Assembly (NCBI GenBank): GCA_046582475.1
Contig: JAYGEH010000255.1
Coordinates: 1 to 17,956, forward strand
From: GCA-2687515 sp046582475
Lineage (GTDB): Bacteria > Pseudomonadota > Alphaproteobacteria > Rhodospirillales > UBA2165
Direction: 5' to 3'
DNA: 17,956 nt
Shown here: one piece after another, positions 7,398 through 13,793 of the stretch
How positions within the stretch are numbered: the stretch's first letter is position 1
Layout of the letters: every line of letters begins with the position of its first letter
The notes under the pieces: generated by a model
Told to the model about the DNA's origin: nothing
The model's database searches: none
The model's input: only the letters and a program-made list of their open reading frames with translations
Translations under genes and position numbers: made by a program

Positions 7398-8414
7398 TTA
7401 TTTGGGCGGCACGTAAAATATGGTGCCCAGCCAGCGCCAGCGCCCGGATTTATCGCGCATGGTGCAGTTGATGCGGGTACGCCCCGGCGGCAGCGGATTT
7501 TTCAAGCGTACCTCGATGCGGCGCGTTCCCAAAATCTCCACGCGGGCGCGGCCTTCCGAGGAGGCAAAGCATCCCAGCCGCTTCAAATCGCCGATATCTT
7601 CGGCCACGGTGAAGCCGAAATTGGGCGGATTGGTGGCGCCGATGCGGGCGTCCCTGGGCGCCACGTCGTCCACCGGGATCGGCAGGGTGTTGATCACCAG
7701 CCGGAAGCGGCCGATGGCGCCGAAATTTTCGTTGAGGGCGAAACGCGGGATATAGGTACCTTCGCTGCTCTTGTGGAAGACGCCCGAATGCTGGCCGAAG
7801 GCGGCCTGGTATCCCGATTTGAGGACCAGCTTCCGTTCCCGCTGCCCGGCTTCGCCGTACGGATAGGCGAACAGGTCCGGCGTGGCGCCCAGCTCGGCCC
7901 GGAAGCGGGCATTGGATTTTTGCAATTCGGCTTCCAGGCGCGCGCCGCCCGCGTCGATCATGTGCGGGTGCGATGCGGTATGCGCGCCGATCTCGACGCC
8001 GGCCGCTTGCATTTGGCGGATATGCTCCCAGCGCATGTAGCTGGCGGCGCCCCGGTCGGCGGTATCGGTGGAAACAAAAACCGTGAACGGCAGACCGGCG
8101 GCGCGCAGCCGCGGCCAGGCCTCCCGGTAGACCGAGAGATAGCCGTCATCCACGGTGAGACCTATGGTGCGCTCCGGCAGGGGTTCGCCGCTGCGAATTT
8201 TGCGCAAGATCTCAGGGACCGGAAGCACATGATAGGGACCGCTTTTGAGCTCGGCGATATGGGCCTCGAACTGCGCCAAGCGGATATTGGTGGAGGGGAA
8301 CTTGGATTCGCCGAACCGGTGATACATCAAAATGACGGCGGAATCGGCCGCCCGTGCCACGTCCGCCACCAGCATCAGGGCGGCCAGCGCCAAACCGGCC
8401 AGCAGGTGCTTCAT
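7398..8414 (-). CDS. Exported polysaccharide deacetylase (NodB-like) with a C-terminal extension
   Basis: Starting at 8414 the product has 338 residues with a clear signal peptide (basic MKHLLAG, hydrophobic core, ARAA cleavage region near residue 23). NodB-homology motifs are visible in order: ILMYHRF at 28-34, TVDDGY at 87-92 (D89-D90), the metal-binding HTASH at 145-149 (H145, H149), and AYPYGE at 183-188. The expected activity is metal-dependent removal of acetyl groups from a carbohydrate such as peptidoglycan, chitin-like or exopolysaccharide sugar. Residues from about 241 to 338 lie beyond the NodB domain, are rich in likely beta strands, and contain two cysteines (C282, C317) that could pair in the periplasm. 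I do not recognise this module. The ATG overlaps the stop of the upstream dipeptidase gene as ATGA, so the two are translationally coupled. A start 37 codons earlier (8525) is open but would bury the signal peptide. Confidence 0.87.
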   Translation of the reverse strand: MKHLLAGLALAALMLVADVARAADSAVILMYHRFGESKFPSTNIRLAQFEAHIAELKSGPYHVLPVPEILRKIRSGEPLPERTIGLTVDDGYLSVYREAWPRLRAAGLPFTVFVSTDTADRGAASYMRWEHIRQMQAAGVEIGAHTASHPHMIDAGGARLEAELQKSNARFRAELGATPDLFAYPYGEAGQRERKLVLKSGYQAAFGQHSGVFHKSSEGTYIPRFALNENFGAIGRFRLVINTLPIPVDDVAPRDARIGATNPPNFGFTVAEDIGDLKRLGCFASSEGRARVEILGTRRIEVRLKNPLPPGRTRINCTMRDKSGRWRWLGTIFYVPPK

Positions 8415-8977
8415 GGTCCGGCCCCCGTCATCATAGGCTCGTCCAGCACCGAATCGGAAAGCAGCGGCAGGCGGCGGGCGTCGAACAACTGGTAGTGCCA
8501 CCATTCGTTCCGGTAAAAATCCCATCCGGCGGTGGTCATCAGGCCGATCAGCAGCGCCCGGTTGCGCGCCGCTTGCGCACTGATGCCGGTGTTGCCGTGG
8601 TGGGAAAGCGGCGTGAAGGCATCGAACGGCGTGCCCATATCAAGGGGCCGCCCGCCGCTGTCAATCAAGGTCAAATCAACCGCCGCGCCCCTTGAATGGG
8701 GCGAGCCGCGGCGGGGATCGGCCAGAAAATCCGGGTCCGGGGTATGCGCCCAAAGCTTCCATTGCGCTTCCGAAGGGCGAAACGCATCATAGACGCGGAA
8801 GGTGAAGCCGATGCGACCGGCCATTTCCACGGCGCGCCTGAGCAGGGCCTCGGCTTCGGCGTGCAGGTAGCAGGCGGCGCGGGCGTAAACCGGCGCGCCG
8901 GTGAAATTGTCGGGCCCGGCATAGGCCATTTGCAGCTCGATGCCGTGGCGGTCCGGCGTGATGGGAATCAATGCCAT
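8411..8977 (-). CDS. ddpX: D-alanyl-D-alanine dipeptidase (VanX/DdpX family)
   Basis: This zinc peptidase hydrolyses the D-Ala-D-Ala dipeptide. The 188-residue length is typical. The zinc ligands are H94 and D101 in SPHSRGAAVDL and H161 in EWWHY, with catalytic E158. R67 in YDAFRP corresponds to the active-site arginine of VanX. The seven-residue H-to-D spacing and three-residue E-to-H spacing match VanX. No signal peptide is visible, so it should be cytoplasmic like VanX/DdpX, where it would recycle D-Ala from wall turnover. No vanA- or vanH-type gene is nearby, so glycopeptide resistance is not implied. It is the first gene of a two-gene minus-strand operon with the deacetylase (4-bp ATGA overlap). 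The start at 8977 has only a weak GGGG site. A consensus TATAAT lies upstream. Confidence 0.9.
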   Translation of the reverse strand: MALIPITPDRHGIELQMAYAGPDNFTGAPVYARAACYLHAEAEALLRRAVEMAGRIGFTFRVYDAFRPSEAQWKLWAHTPDPDFLADPRRGSPHSRGAAVDLTLIDSGGRPLDMGTPFDAFTPLSHHGNTGISAQAARNRALLIGLMTTAGWDFYRNEWWHYQLFDARRLPLLSDSVLDEPMMTGAGP

Positions 8978-9030
8978 GATCGGTTTCGCCCCATGATCGC
9001 ATTCCCGTCGTGTAAAATATGGTGGCGCTC

Positions 9031-9036
9031 ATTATA
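9031..9036 (-). promoter_or_regulatory. Consensus -10 element for the dipeptidase-deacetylase operon
   Basis: On the minus strand positions 9036-9031 read TATAAT, a perfect -10 match, in the space between the divergent dipeptidase and tsaB genes. The -35 candidates at 16-17 base spacing (CTTTTG or TTTTGT) are poor. The start site would lie near 9024, giving a leader of roughly 45 nt. On the + strand the same bases offer TATAAC (9033-9038), so the divergent promoters may overlap. Confidence 0.35.
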
Positions 9037-9072
9037 ACGGCATCGATTAGTCACAAAAGCGATGAAAAAACC

Positions 9073-9801
9073 GTGAATATCAACGCCAATATTCTGGCCT
9101 TCGATTGCGCCGCATCAAGTTGTTCGGCCGCCGTCTGGCGGGCCGGCTCGATTGCCGCGCACAGGTTCGAGGCCATGGCGCGCGGCCAGGCCGAAGCTTT
9201 GGTGCCGATGATCGAGGCGGTCATGAGCGAGGCCGGCGCCGACTATGGCGATCTGGACGTGATTGCCGTGACCATTGGCCCGGGTGCCTTCACCGGGCTG
9301 CGCATCGGACTGGCGACGGCACGGGCCTTGGGCCTCGCCGCTGGGACGCCGCTTTATGGGGTGACCACGTTTGATGCGGCGCTGGCCGGAGCCAGCCAAG
9401 GCGAGAACGAGGGCCAGGAGGCGCCGAACCATAATAGTGTGTTGGTCGCCCTGGAAACCAAGCGCGCCGATATCTATGGGCAAATGTTCAGCGCCGCGGC
9501 AAGCCCGGTGTCGGACCCGGCGGCCATCGATGAAGACGACCTGCCGGCGTTCGCCGCCGCCGCCCCGCCGCCGGTTCTGGTGATCGGCGATGCCGGCGCG
9601 CGCGCCCTTGGGGTTCTGCTGACCGGCGGTATTGATGCCCAATTGTCGGCGGCGCCGGCTTACGCCGATGCCCGCACCGTCGCCCGTCTGGCGGCGGAAA
9701 TATGGCGCCCGGGCGGCGACCAAACGCCGCTGGAACCGCTTTATTTGCGCCCCCCCGATGCCACCCTGCCGGCCAAACCCGGACGCCAAGGCGCATCATG
9801 A
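9073..9801 (+). CDS. tsaB: tRNA threonylcarbamoyladenosine biosynthesis protein TsaB
   Basis: TsaB is the ASKHA-fold partner of TsaD that, with TsaE and TsaC, makes the t6A base at position 37 of ANN-decoding tRNAs in the cytoplasm. The N-terminal strand ILAFDCAASSCSAAV (D11) corresponds to the IDTS-type phosphate motif. The signature GPGAFTGLRIGLATARAL spans about 69-86 and is followed by the usual TTFDA segment and VALETKRADIYGQMF. From the GTG at 9073 the product has 242 residues, normal for the family. An ATG at 9019 is in frame and would add 18 residues that do not look like family sequence, so I prefer the GTG, although neither has a strong ribosome binding site. The stop overlaps the rimI ATG as ATGA. 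tsaB next to rimI is a common bacterial pairing. Confidence 0.92.
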   Translation: MNINANILAFDCAASSCSAAVWRAGSIAAHRFEAMARGQAEALVPMIEAVMSEAGADYGDLDVIAVTIGPGAFTGLRIGLATARALGLAAGTPLYGVTTFDAALAGASQGENEGQEAPNHNSVLVALETKRADIYGQMFSAAASPVSDPAAIDEDDLPAFAAAAPPPVLVIGDAGARALGVLLTGGIDAQLSAAPAYADARTVARLAAEIWRPGGDQTPLEPLYLRPPDATLPAKPGRQGAS

Positions 9802-10280
9802 CCAAGGCCTCGTCGCCGCCCGGATTGAGGTCCCATCTGGTGCTTTGTTCCGCCGCCCACGCCGGTTTGCTGGCGGAACTGCATGGGGCCTGTTTTCCCC
9901 GGCCCTGGCCGGCGGATGAATTTATGAAACTGTTGAGCGCGCCGGGCGTGTCGGCTTTGATCGGCACCGCCGGCGGCACCGGCGAACAACCCTGCGGTTT
10001 TATTCTGTGGCGGTGTGCCGCCGACGAGGCCGAGATCATCACCCTCGGCGTCCTTCCCGCCCAGCGCGGCAATAAGATGGGCGCGGTGCTGGTTCAGGGG
10101 GCAATGGAGCGGGCCGGGCCCGGCGCCAAGGTCATATTTCTGGAAGTTGCCGAAGATAACGGGCACGCGCGCCGCCTCTATGAGGGGTTGGGATTTGCCG
10201 AGATCGGCCGCCGCCGGAAATATTATAAAGCCGGCGCAAGTTCAACTGATGCATTTGTTTATGGTCGAAGCATCGAATAA
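9798..10280 (+). CDS. rimI: Ribosomal protein S18-alanine N-acetyltransferase (RimI-like GNAT)
   Basis: This is a 160-residue GNAT acetyltransferase. Motif A is ITLGVLPAQRGNKMGAVLVQGAM, where the QRGNKMG loop binds the pyrophosphate of acetyl-CoA. Motif B is FLEVAEDNGHARRLYEGLGFAEIGRRRKYY, the classic RimI ending. The family acetylates the N-terminal alanine of ribosomal protein S18, and some relatives modify other N-termini. The start at 9798 is set by the ATGA overlap with tsaB; upstream frame in the tsaB region is a shadow. The usual RGxGxG loop is RGNKMG here, so the second glycine of the loop is replaced, which is a modest deviation. After the stop comes an AT-rich segment that carries the probable mucR promoter. 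Confidence 0.88.
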   Translation: MTKASSPPGLRSHLVLCSAAHAGLLAELHGACFPRPWPADEFMKLLSAPGVSALIGTAGGTGEQPCGFILWRCAADEAEIITLGVLPAQRGNKMGAVLVQGAMERAGPGAKVIFLEVAEDNGHARRLYEGLGFAEIGRRRKYYKAGASSTDAFVYGRSIE

Positions 10281-10283
10281 TCC

Positions 10284-10326
10284 CAAGTATTTGAGGTTTA
10301 CTAATGATAATAGTGAAAAATACTTG
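10284..10326. promoter_or_regulatory. Perfect 9-bp inverted repeat upstream of mucR (operator candidate)
   Basis: CAAGTATTT (10284-10292) and AAATACTTG (10318-10326) are exact reverse complements, 25 bases apart, in an AT-rich stretch that begins right after the rimI stop. The right arm overlaps the first bases of the likely -35 of mucR. Ros/MucR proteins are known to repress their own genes through AT-rich sites, so autoregulation is the simplest reading. It could also act as a long-loop hairpin after rimI, but no T-run follows. Confidence 0.5.
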
Positions 10327-10352
10327 AATTCCGCCAATTACTGGTCTATGTA
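10324..10352 (+). promoter_or_regulatory. Probable mucR promoter
   Basis: TTGAAT (10324-10329) and TATGTA (10347-10352) are spaced by exactly 17 bases, 32 bases before the mucR ATG. Matches to the sigma70 consensus are moderate (four of six and three of six). The -35 overlaps the right arm of the inverted repeat ending at 10326. Confidence 0.4.
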
Positions 10353-10384
10353 AATAGCGCAATCGAGTAATAGGATTAAATGTT

Positions 10385-10798
10385 ATGGCCGATCAACAAA
10401 ACAACACCGAACTATTGGAACTGACCACCGAAATCGTGTCCGCCCATGTGAGCAATAATGCGCTGTCCGTTGGCGATTTGCCGCAGCTCATTCAGGACGT
10501 TTACCGGACGCTGTCCAATGTGGGCGGGGCGCAAGGCGCCGCCGAGCGCCCGCAGCCGGCGGTTTCGGTGAAGAAATCGGTGACGCCCGATTATATCGTT
10601 TGCCTGGAAGACGGCAAAAAATTGAAGATGCTCAAACGCCATCTCAAGACCTCCTACAATTTGACGCCCGACGAATATCGCGAACGGTGGGGATTGCCTC
10701 GGGATTATCCCATGGTTGCGCCCAATTACGCCAAGCACCGAAGCAACCTCGCCAAGAAAATCGGCCTCGGGACCAGGTCGCGGGGGACGCGCGCTTGA
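10385..10798 (+). CDS. mucR: Ros/MucR-family transcriptional regulator
   Basis: The 137-residue DNA-binding protein has an N-terminal helical part (ELTTEIVSAHVSNNALSVGDLPQLIQ, the oligomerisation region of MucR) and a C-terminal prokaryotic zinc-finger domain, IVCLEDGKKLKMLKRHLKTSYNLTPDEYRERWGLP...YPMVAPNYAKHRSNLAKKIGLG. MucR proteins bind AT-rich DNA broadly and act like H-NS in alphaproteobacteria, controlling exopolysaccharide, motility and cell-cycle genes. Candidate metal ligands are C73, D76 and H86. The position of the fourth ligand, a histidine in the THYN version, is Y91 after TS here, so the finger may not hold zinc in the usual way. Homologues without zinc are known. The ATG at 10385 has a weak TAGGAT site 9 bases upstream. 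Promoter and inverted repeat lie upstream; fur follows after 94 bases. Confidence 0.94.
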   Translation: MADQQNNTELLELTTEIVSAHVSNNALSVGDLPQLIQDVYRTLSNVGGAQGAAERPQPAVSVKKSVTPDYIVCLEDGKKLKMLKRHLKTSYNLTPDEYRERWGLPRDYPMVAPNYAKHRSNLAKKIGLGTRSRGTRA

Positions 10799-10815
10799 TC
10801 CAGGCCCGCGTCATG

Positions 10816-10832
10816 GTATCATCGGTTGATAC
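10816..10832. promoter_or_regulatory. Inverted repeat in the mucR-fur intergenic region
   Basis: GTATCA (10816-10821) and TGATAC (10827-10832) are exact reverse complements around TCGGT. The site is 60 bases before the fur start and its right arm includes TTGATA (10826-10831), a possible -35, although no good -10 follows at 17 bases. It does not match the classical GATAATGATAATCATTATC Fur box. Operator function is a guess. Confidence 0.35.
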
Positions 10833-10892
10833 TGAAATTTACTGGGCTTGTTGCCCGATAGCGGGCCGTGGAAACCCGATACCGGAGATTAC

Positions 10893-11342
10893 GTGAGCGA
10901 CCAGATTGAACCATCGCGCCTGGAACGGGTTTGTGTCGAACGGGGTATGAAGATGACCGGTCAGCGCCGCGTTATCGCCCGCATATTGTCGGAAGCCAAC
11001 GACCATCCCGATGTGGAGGAATTGTACCGCCGCTCCATGGAGTCCGATTCCAAAATCAGCATCGCCACGGTCTACCGCACGGTGCGCCTGTTCGAAGAGG
11101 CCGGCCTTCTCGACCGGCTGGATTTCGGCGACGGCCGCTCCCGATACGAAGAAACGTCGGACGACCATCACGACCATTTGATCGATATGAACTCCGGCAA
11201 GGTTTTTGAGTTTCACGACGCCGAAGTCGAAAGGCTGCAAATCAAGATTGCCGAGCGTTACGGCTTCAAATTGATTGGCCACCGGTTGGAGCTATACGGC
11301 GTGGCCCTTGGCTCGATACCGCCGGGTGCCGACGATGAATGA
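10893..11342 (+). CDS. fur: Fur-family metal-responsive repressor
   Basis: A 149-residue winged-helix regulator: N-terminal DNA-binding domain with GMKMTGQRRVIARIL and recognition helix KISIATVYRTVRLFEEAGLL (about 54-73), then the dimerisation and metal domain with DHHDHLIDMNSGKVFEF (91-107) and HRLELYGV (130-137). HHDH at 92-95 supplies metal ligands. Where E. coli Fur has CxxC for structural zinc, this protein has D98 and S101, so that site is absent. The same is seen in alphaproteobacterial Fur/Mur proteins that respond to manganese or iron, so the sensed metal is uncertain. The GTG at 10893 is chosen because GGAG sits five bases upstream; the frame is open further to 10848 but gives an unrelated-looking extension. 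The product is cytoplasmic. miaB begins 40 bases downstream. Confidence 0.92.
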   Translation: MSDQIEPSRLERVCVERGMKMTGQRRVIARILSEANDHPDVEELYRRSMESDSKISIATVYRTVRLFEEAGLLDRLDFGDGRSRYEETSDDHHDHLIDMNSGKVFEFHDAEVERLQIKIAERYGFKLIGHRLELYGVALGSIPPGADDE

Positions 11343-11382
11343 GGCTATTTGACGGCGTTATTGCCGGTGATTACCGACATTG

Positions 11383-12786
11383 GTGAAAAAACTCCACATC
11401 AAGACTTTTGGCTGCCAGATGAACGTCTATGACTCGGGGCGCATGGGTGATGTGCTGGGCGCCTGCGGCTATGTGCCGACTGATGATGCGGGCGACGCCG
11501 ATATGGTCATCCTCAACACCTGTCATATCCGTGCAAAGGCGGCCGAAAAACTTTATTCCGAATTGGGACGCTTTCGCATCTTGAAGGATGCGCGCATGGC
11601 CGCCGGCAAACGGACGCTGATCGCCGTCGCCGGTTGCGTTGCCCAGGCCGAGGGCGAGGAGATCATGAAGCGGGCGCCCTATGTCGATATCGTGCTTGGG
11701 CCGCAAACCTATCACCGGCTGCCACAACTGATCGCCCGCGCCGAACGCCGCGCCGCCGCCAACGATATGGCGCCAGCGGGCGGCATACTCGATATCGAGT
11801 TTCCACCCGAATCGAAATTCGATCATCTTCCGGATGTGGCGCCGACTTCCGTTTCGGCGTTTCTGACGATCCAGGAGGGGTGCGATAAATTTTGTACCTT
11901 CTGCGTCGTGCCTTATACCAGGGGCGCGGAATATTCGCGCCCGGTAGCCGATATTGTGGACGAGGCGCGGCGCCTGGCGGCGGGCGGGGTTCGCGAAATT
12001 ACGCTCTTGGGCCAGAACGTGAATGCCTACCGGGACACCGATGCGGTTGCCGGACTTGGCGCCTTGATCCGCGCCTTGGCGGACATCGATGGCCTGGCGC
12101 GCATCCGCTATACCACATCCCATCCCATCGATATGGACGACCATCTGATCGCGGCGCACGGCGATGTCAGCCAGTTGATGCCGTTCCTGCATCTGCCGGT
12201 GCAGTCCGGCTCCGATGCGGTCCTGGCGCGCATGAACCGCCGTCACCGCATCGCTGACTACCGGGACGTCGTCGATCGCCTGGTCCGGGCGCGCCCGGAT
12301 TTGAAACTGTCGAGCGATTTCATCGTCGGCTTTCCCGGCGAAAGCGACAAGGATTTCGGCGCCACCCTGGCCCTGGCATCCGAGTTTGGCTTTATCCAGG
12401 CCTATTCCTTCAAATACAGCCCCAGGCCCGGCACGCCGGCGGCGGCGATGGCGGACCAGGTGCCGGACGCGGTCAAAGCGGAACGTTTGGCGGCGCTGCA
12501 GGATATCCTGAACGCCAGCCAGCGCGCCTTTAACAAAGCCTCCGAAGGGCGCGTCATGACGGTCCTGTTTGACCGCGCCGGGCGCAAACCAGGGCAGCTT
12601 GTTGGGCGCAGTCCCTATATGCAGCCGGTGCACGCGATGGCGCCCGACAGCCTGATGGGCTGGGTTGCCGATGTTGCAATAACCGAGGCCCACGCCAATA
12701 GTCTCGGCGGCGAACTTGTGGGCGGAACTGCTGGCGCCGCGAACCAATCCGCGGCCGGAGAAATTCAAAGAAGGATTAGCGCTTGA
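11383..12786 (+). CDS. miaB: tRNA-2-methylthio-N6-dimethylallyladenosine synthase MiaB
   Basis: This radical-SAM methylthiotransferase adds a methylthio group to isopentenyl-A37 of tRNAs reading UNN codons. Counting from the GTG at 11383 (467 residues), the N-terminal MTTase domain has C11 (TFGCQMN), C47 (NTCHIR) and C85 (AGCVAQ), ligands of the auxiliary 4Fe-4S cluster. The radical-SAM triad C167-x3-C171-x2-C174 lies in GCDKFCTFCVVPYTRG. The conserved LLGQNVNAY and HLPVQSGSD segments follow, and a TRAM-like RNA-binding region sits at the C-terminus (about 375-440). The frame is closed at 11368-11370, so the start must be GTG 11383 or the adjacent TTG at 11380. Neither has a strong ribosome binding site. 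The stop overlaps the phoH TTG as TTGA. The last 25 or so residues are a non-conserved tail. Confidence 0.96.
   Translation: MKKLHIKTFGCQMNVYDSGRMGDVLGACGYVPTDDAGDADMVILNTCHIRAKAAEKLYSELGRFRILKDARMAAGKRTLIAVAGCVAQAEGEEIMKRAPYVDIVLGPQTYHRLPQLIARAERRAAANDMAPAGGILDIEFPPESKFDHLPDVAPTSVSAFLTIQEGCDKFCTFCVVPYTRGAEYSRPVADIVDEARRLAAGGVREITLLGQNVNAYRDTDAVAGLGALIRALADIDGLARIRYTTSHPIDMDDHLIAAHGDVSQLMPFLHLPVQSGSDAVLARMNRRHRIADYRDVVDRLVRARPDLKLSSDFIVGFPGESDKDFGATLALASEFGFIQAYSFKYSPRPGTPAAAMADQVPDAVKAERLAALQDILNASQRAFNKASEGRVMTVLFDRAGRKPGQLVGRSPYMQPVHAMAPDSLMGWVADVAITEAHANSLGGELVGGTAGAANQSAAGEIQRRISA
12768..12775 (+). promoter_or_regulatory. Ribosome binding site supporting a TTG start for phoH
   Basis: AAGAAGGA lies seven bases before the TTG at 12783, inside the 3' end of miaB. 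It is a near-perfect Shine-Dalgarno sequence and justifies the unusual start codon. Confidence 0.65.
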
Positions 12787-13763
12787 ACACGCCGAATACG
12801 GCCCAGGACGCGGAAAACCTGCTGCTCGCTTTTGACGACAACAGCCTGCTGCCACTTTTGTTCGGCAGCCATAATAGCCATTTGGCGCAAATCGAACAGC
12901 GTCTCGATGTGTCGCTGAATTCGCGCGGCAACGAAGTTGTCATCTCCGGGGCCAAGGAACAGGCCGAAACCGCGGCGACGGTGCTGACCGATCTTTATCA
13001 ACGGCTGAAGGATGGCCAGGATGTTGACCCGGCCGAAATTGACGGCGCCATCCGCATGATATCGGGCGGCGCCAGAGACGATCTCAACGCCGACGATCTG
13101 GCCGTGCATACGCGCAAACGGCATATCCAGCCGCGCTCGCCGCAACAGGCGAATTATTTGCGCGCCATTGCCCGGCACAACCTGGTCTTTGGTCTCGGCC
13201 CGGCGGGAACCGGGAAAACCTATCTCGCCGTCGCCAAGGCGGTGGAAAGTCTGATCAATGGCCAAGTCGACCGCATCATCTTGTCGCGCCCGGCGGTCGA
13301 AGCCGGCGAGCGACTGGGATTCCTGCCCGGCGATTTGCGCGATAAGGTCGATCCCTATCTGCGCCCTCTCTACGATGCCTTGAACGACATGCTGCCGGCC
13401 AATCAGGTGGCCAAAAAAATAGACAGCGGCGAGATCGAGATCGCACCGCTGGCATTCATGCGCGGGCGCACCCTGGCGGGCGCCTTTGTTATCCTTGACG
13501 AGGCCCAGAACACCACGCCGGTGCAAATGAAAATGTTTCTGACCCGGTTGGGCGCCGATGCGCGCATGGTGGTGACCGGCGATTTGACCCAGGTCGATTT
13601 GCCCCAGGGGGTACGCTCCGGGCTGACCGACGCCATCGCGATCCTGACCGGTGTCGAAGGCATTTCTTTCGTCGAATTTACCGATGCCGACGTGGTTCGC
13701 CATGCGCTGGTTGCCCGCATCGTCCGCGCCTATGACCGCCAGGCGGCCGCCGACAAAGATTAG
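12783..13763 (+). CDS. phoH: PhoH-like ATPase (YbeZ type)
   Basis: The 326-residue cytoplasmic P-loop protein has a KH-like N-terminal region (about 25-80, RLDVSLNSRGNEVVISG) and an ATPase domain with Walker A GPAGTGKT at 139-146 and Walker B ILDEAQNTT starting at 237 (D239-E240). SRPAVEAGERLGFLPGDLRDKVDPYLRPLYDAL and the sensor segment VTGDLTQVDLP are family hallmarks. PhoH/YbeZ proteins are nucleotide-driven enzymes linked to RNA handling and, with YbeY, to ribosome quality control; the exact substrate is not settled. The TTG start is backed by a strong ribosome binding site and by the TTGA overlap with the miaB stop. ybeY follows 30 bases downstream, the standard phoH-ybeY-corC-lnt order. 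Confidence 0.95.
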   Translation: MNTPNTAQDAENLLLAFDDNSLLPLLFGSHNSHLAQIEQRLDVSLNSRGNEVVISGAKEQAETAATVLTDLYQRLKDGQDVDPAEIDGAIRMISGGARDDLNADDLAVHTRKRHIQPRSPQQANYLRAIARHNLVFGLGPAGTGKTYLAVAKAVESLINGQVDRIILSRPAVEAGERLGFLPGDLRDKVDPYLRPLYDALNDMLPANQVAKKIDSGEIEIAPLAFMRGRTLAGAFVILDEAQNTTPVQMKMFLTRLGADARMVVTGDLTQVDLPQGVRSGLTDAIAILTGVEGISFVEFTDADVVRHALVARIVRAYDRQAAADKD

Positions 13764-13793
13764 ACCGGCAAGGACAAGAATTGAGCCGCCGCC

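Noticed and set aside
7408..7426. Hairpin GGCAC...GTGCC as terminator between the convergent genes
   Set aside because: It lies inside the deacetylase coding end, has only five pairs and no T-run on either strand.
7773..8495. Plus-strand open frame opposite the deacetylase and dipeptidase
   Set aside because: It is a shadow of two well-supported minus-strand genes and shows no domain.
8411..8977. Vancomycin resistance (vanX of a van cluster)
   Set aside because: No vanH, vanA or vanRS-type genes are nearby; isolated VanX-like dipeptidases are common in Gram-negative bacteria for D-Ala-D-Ala use.
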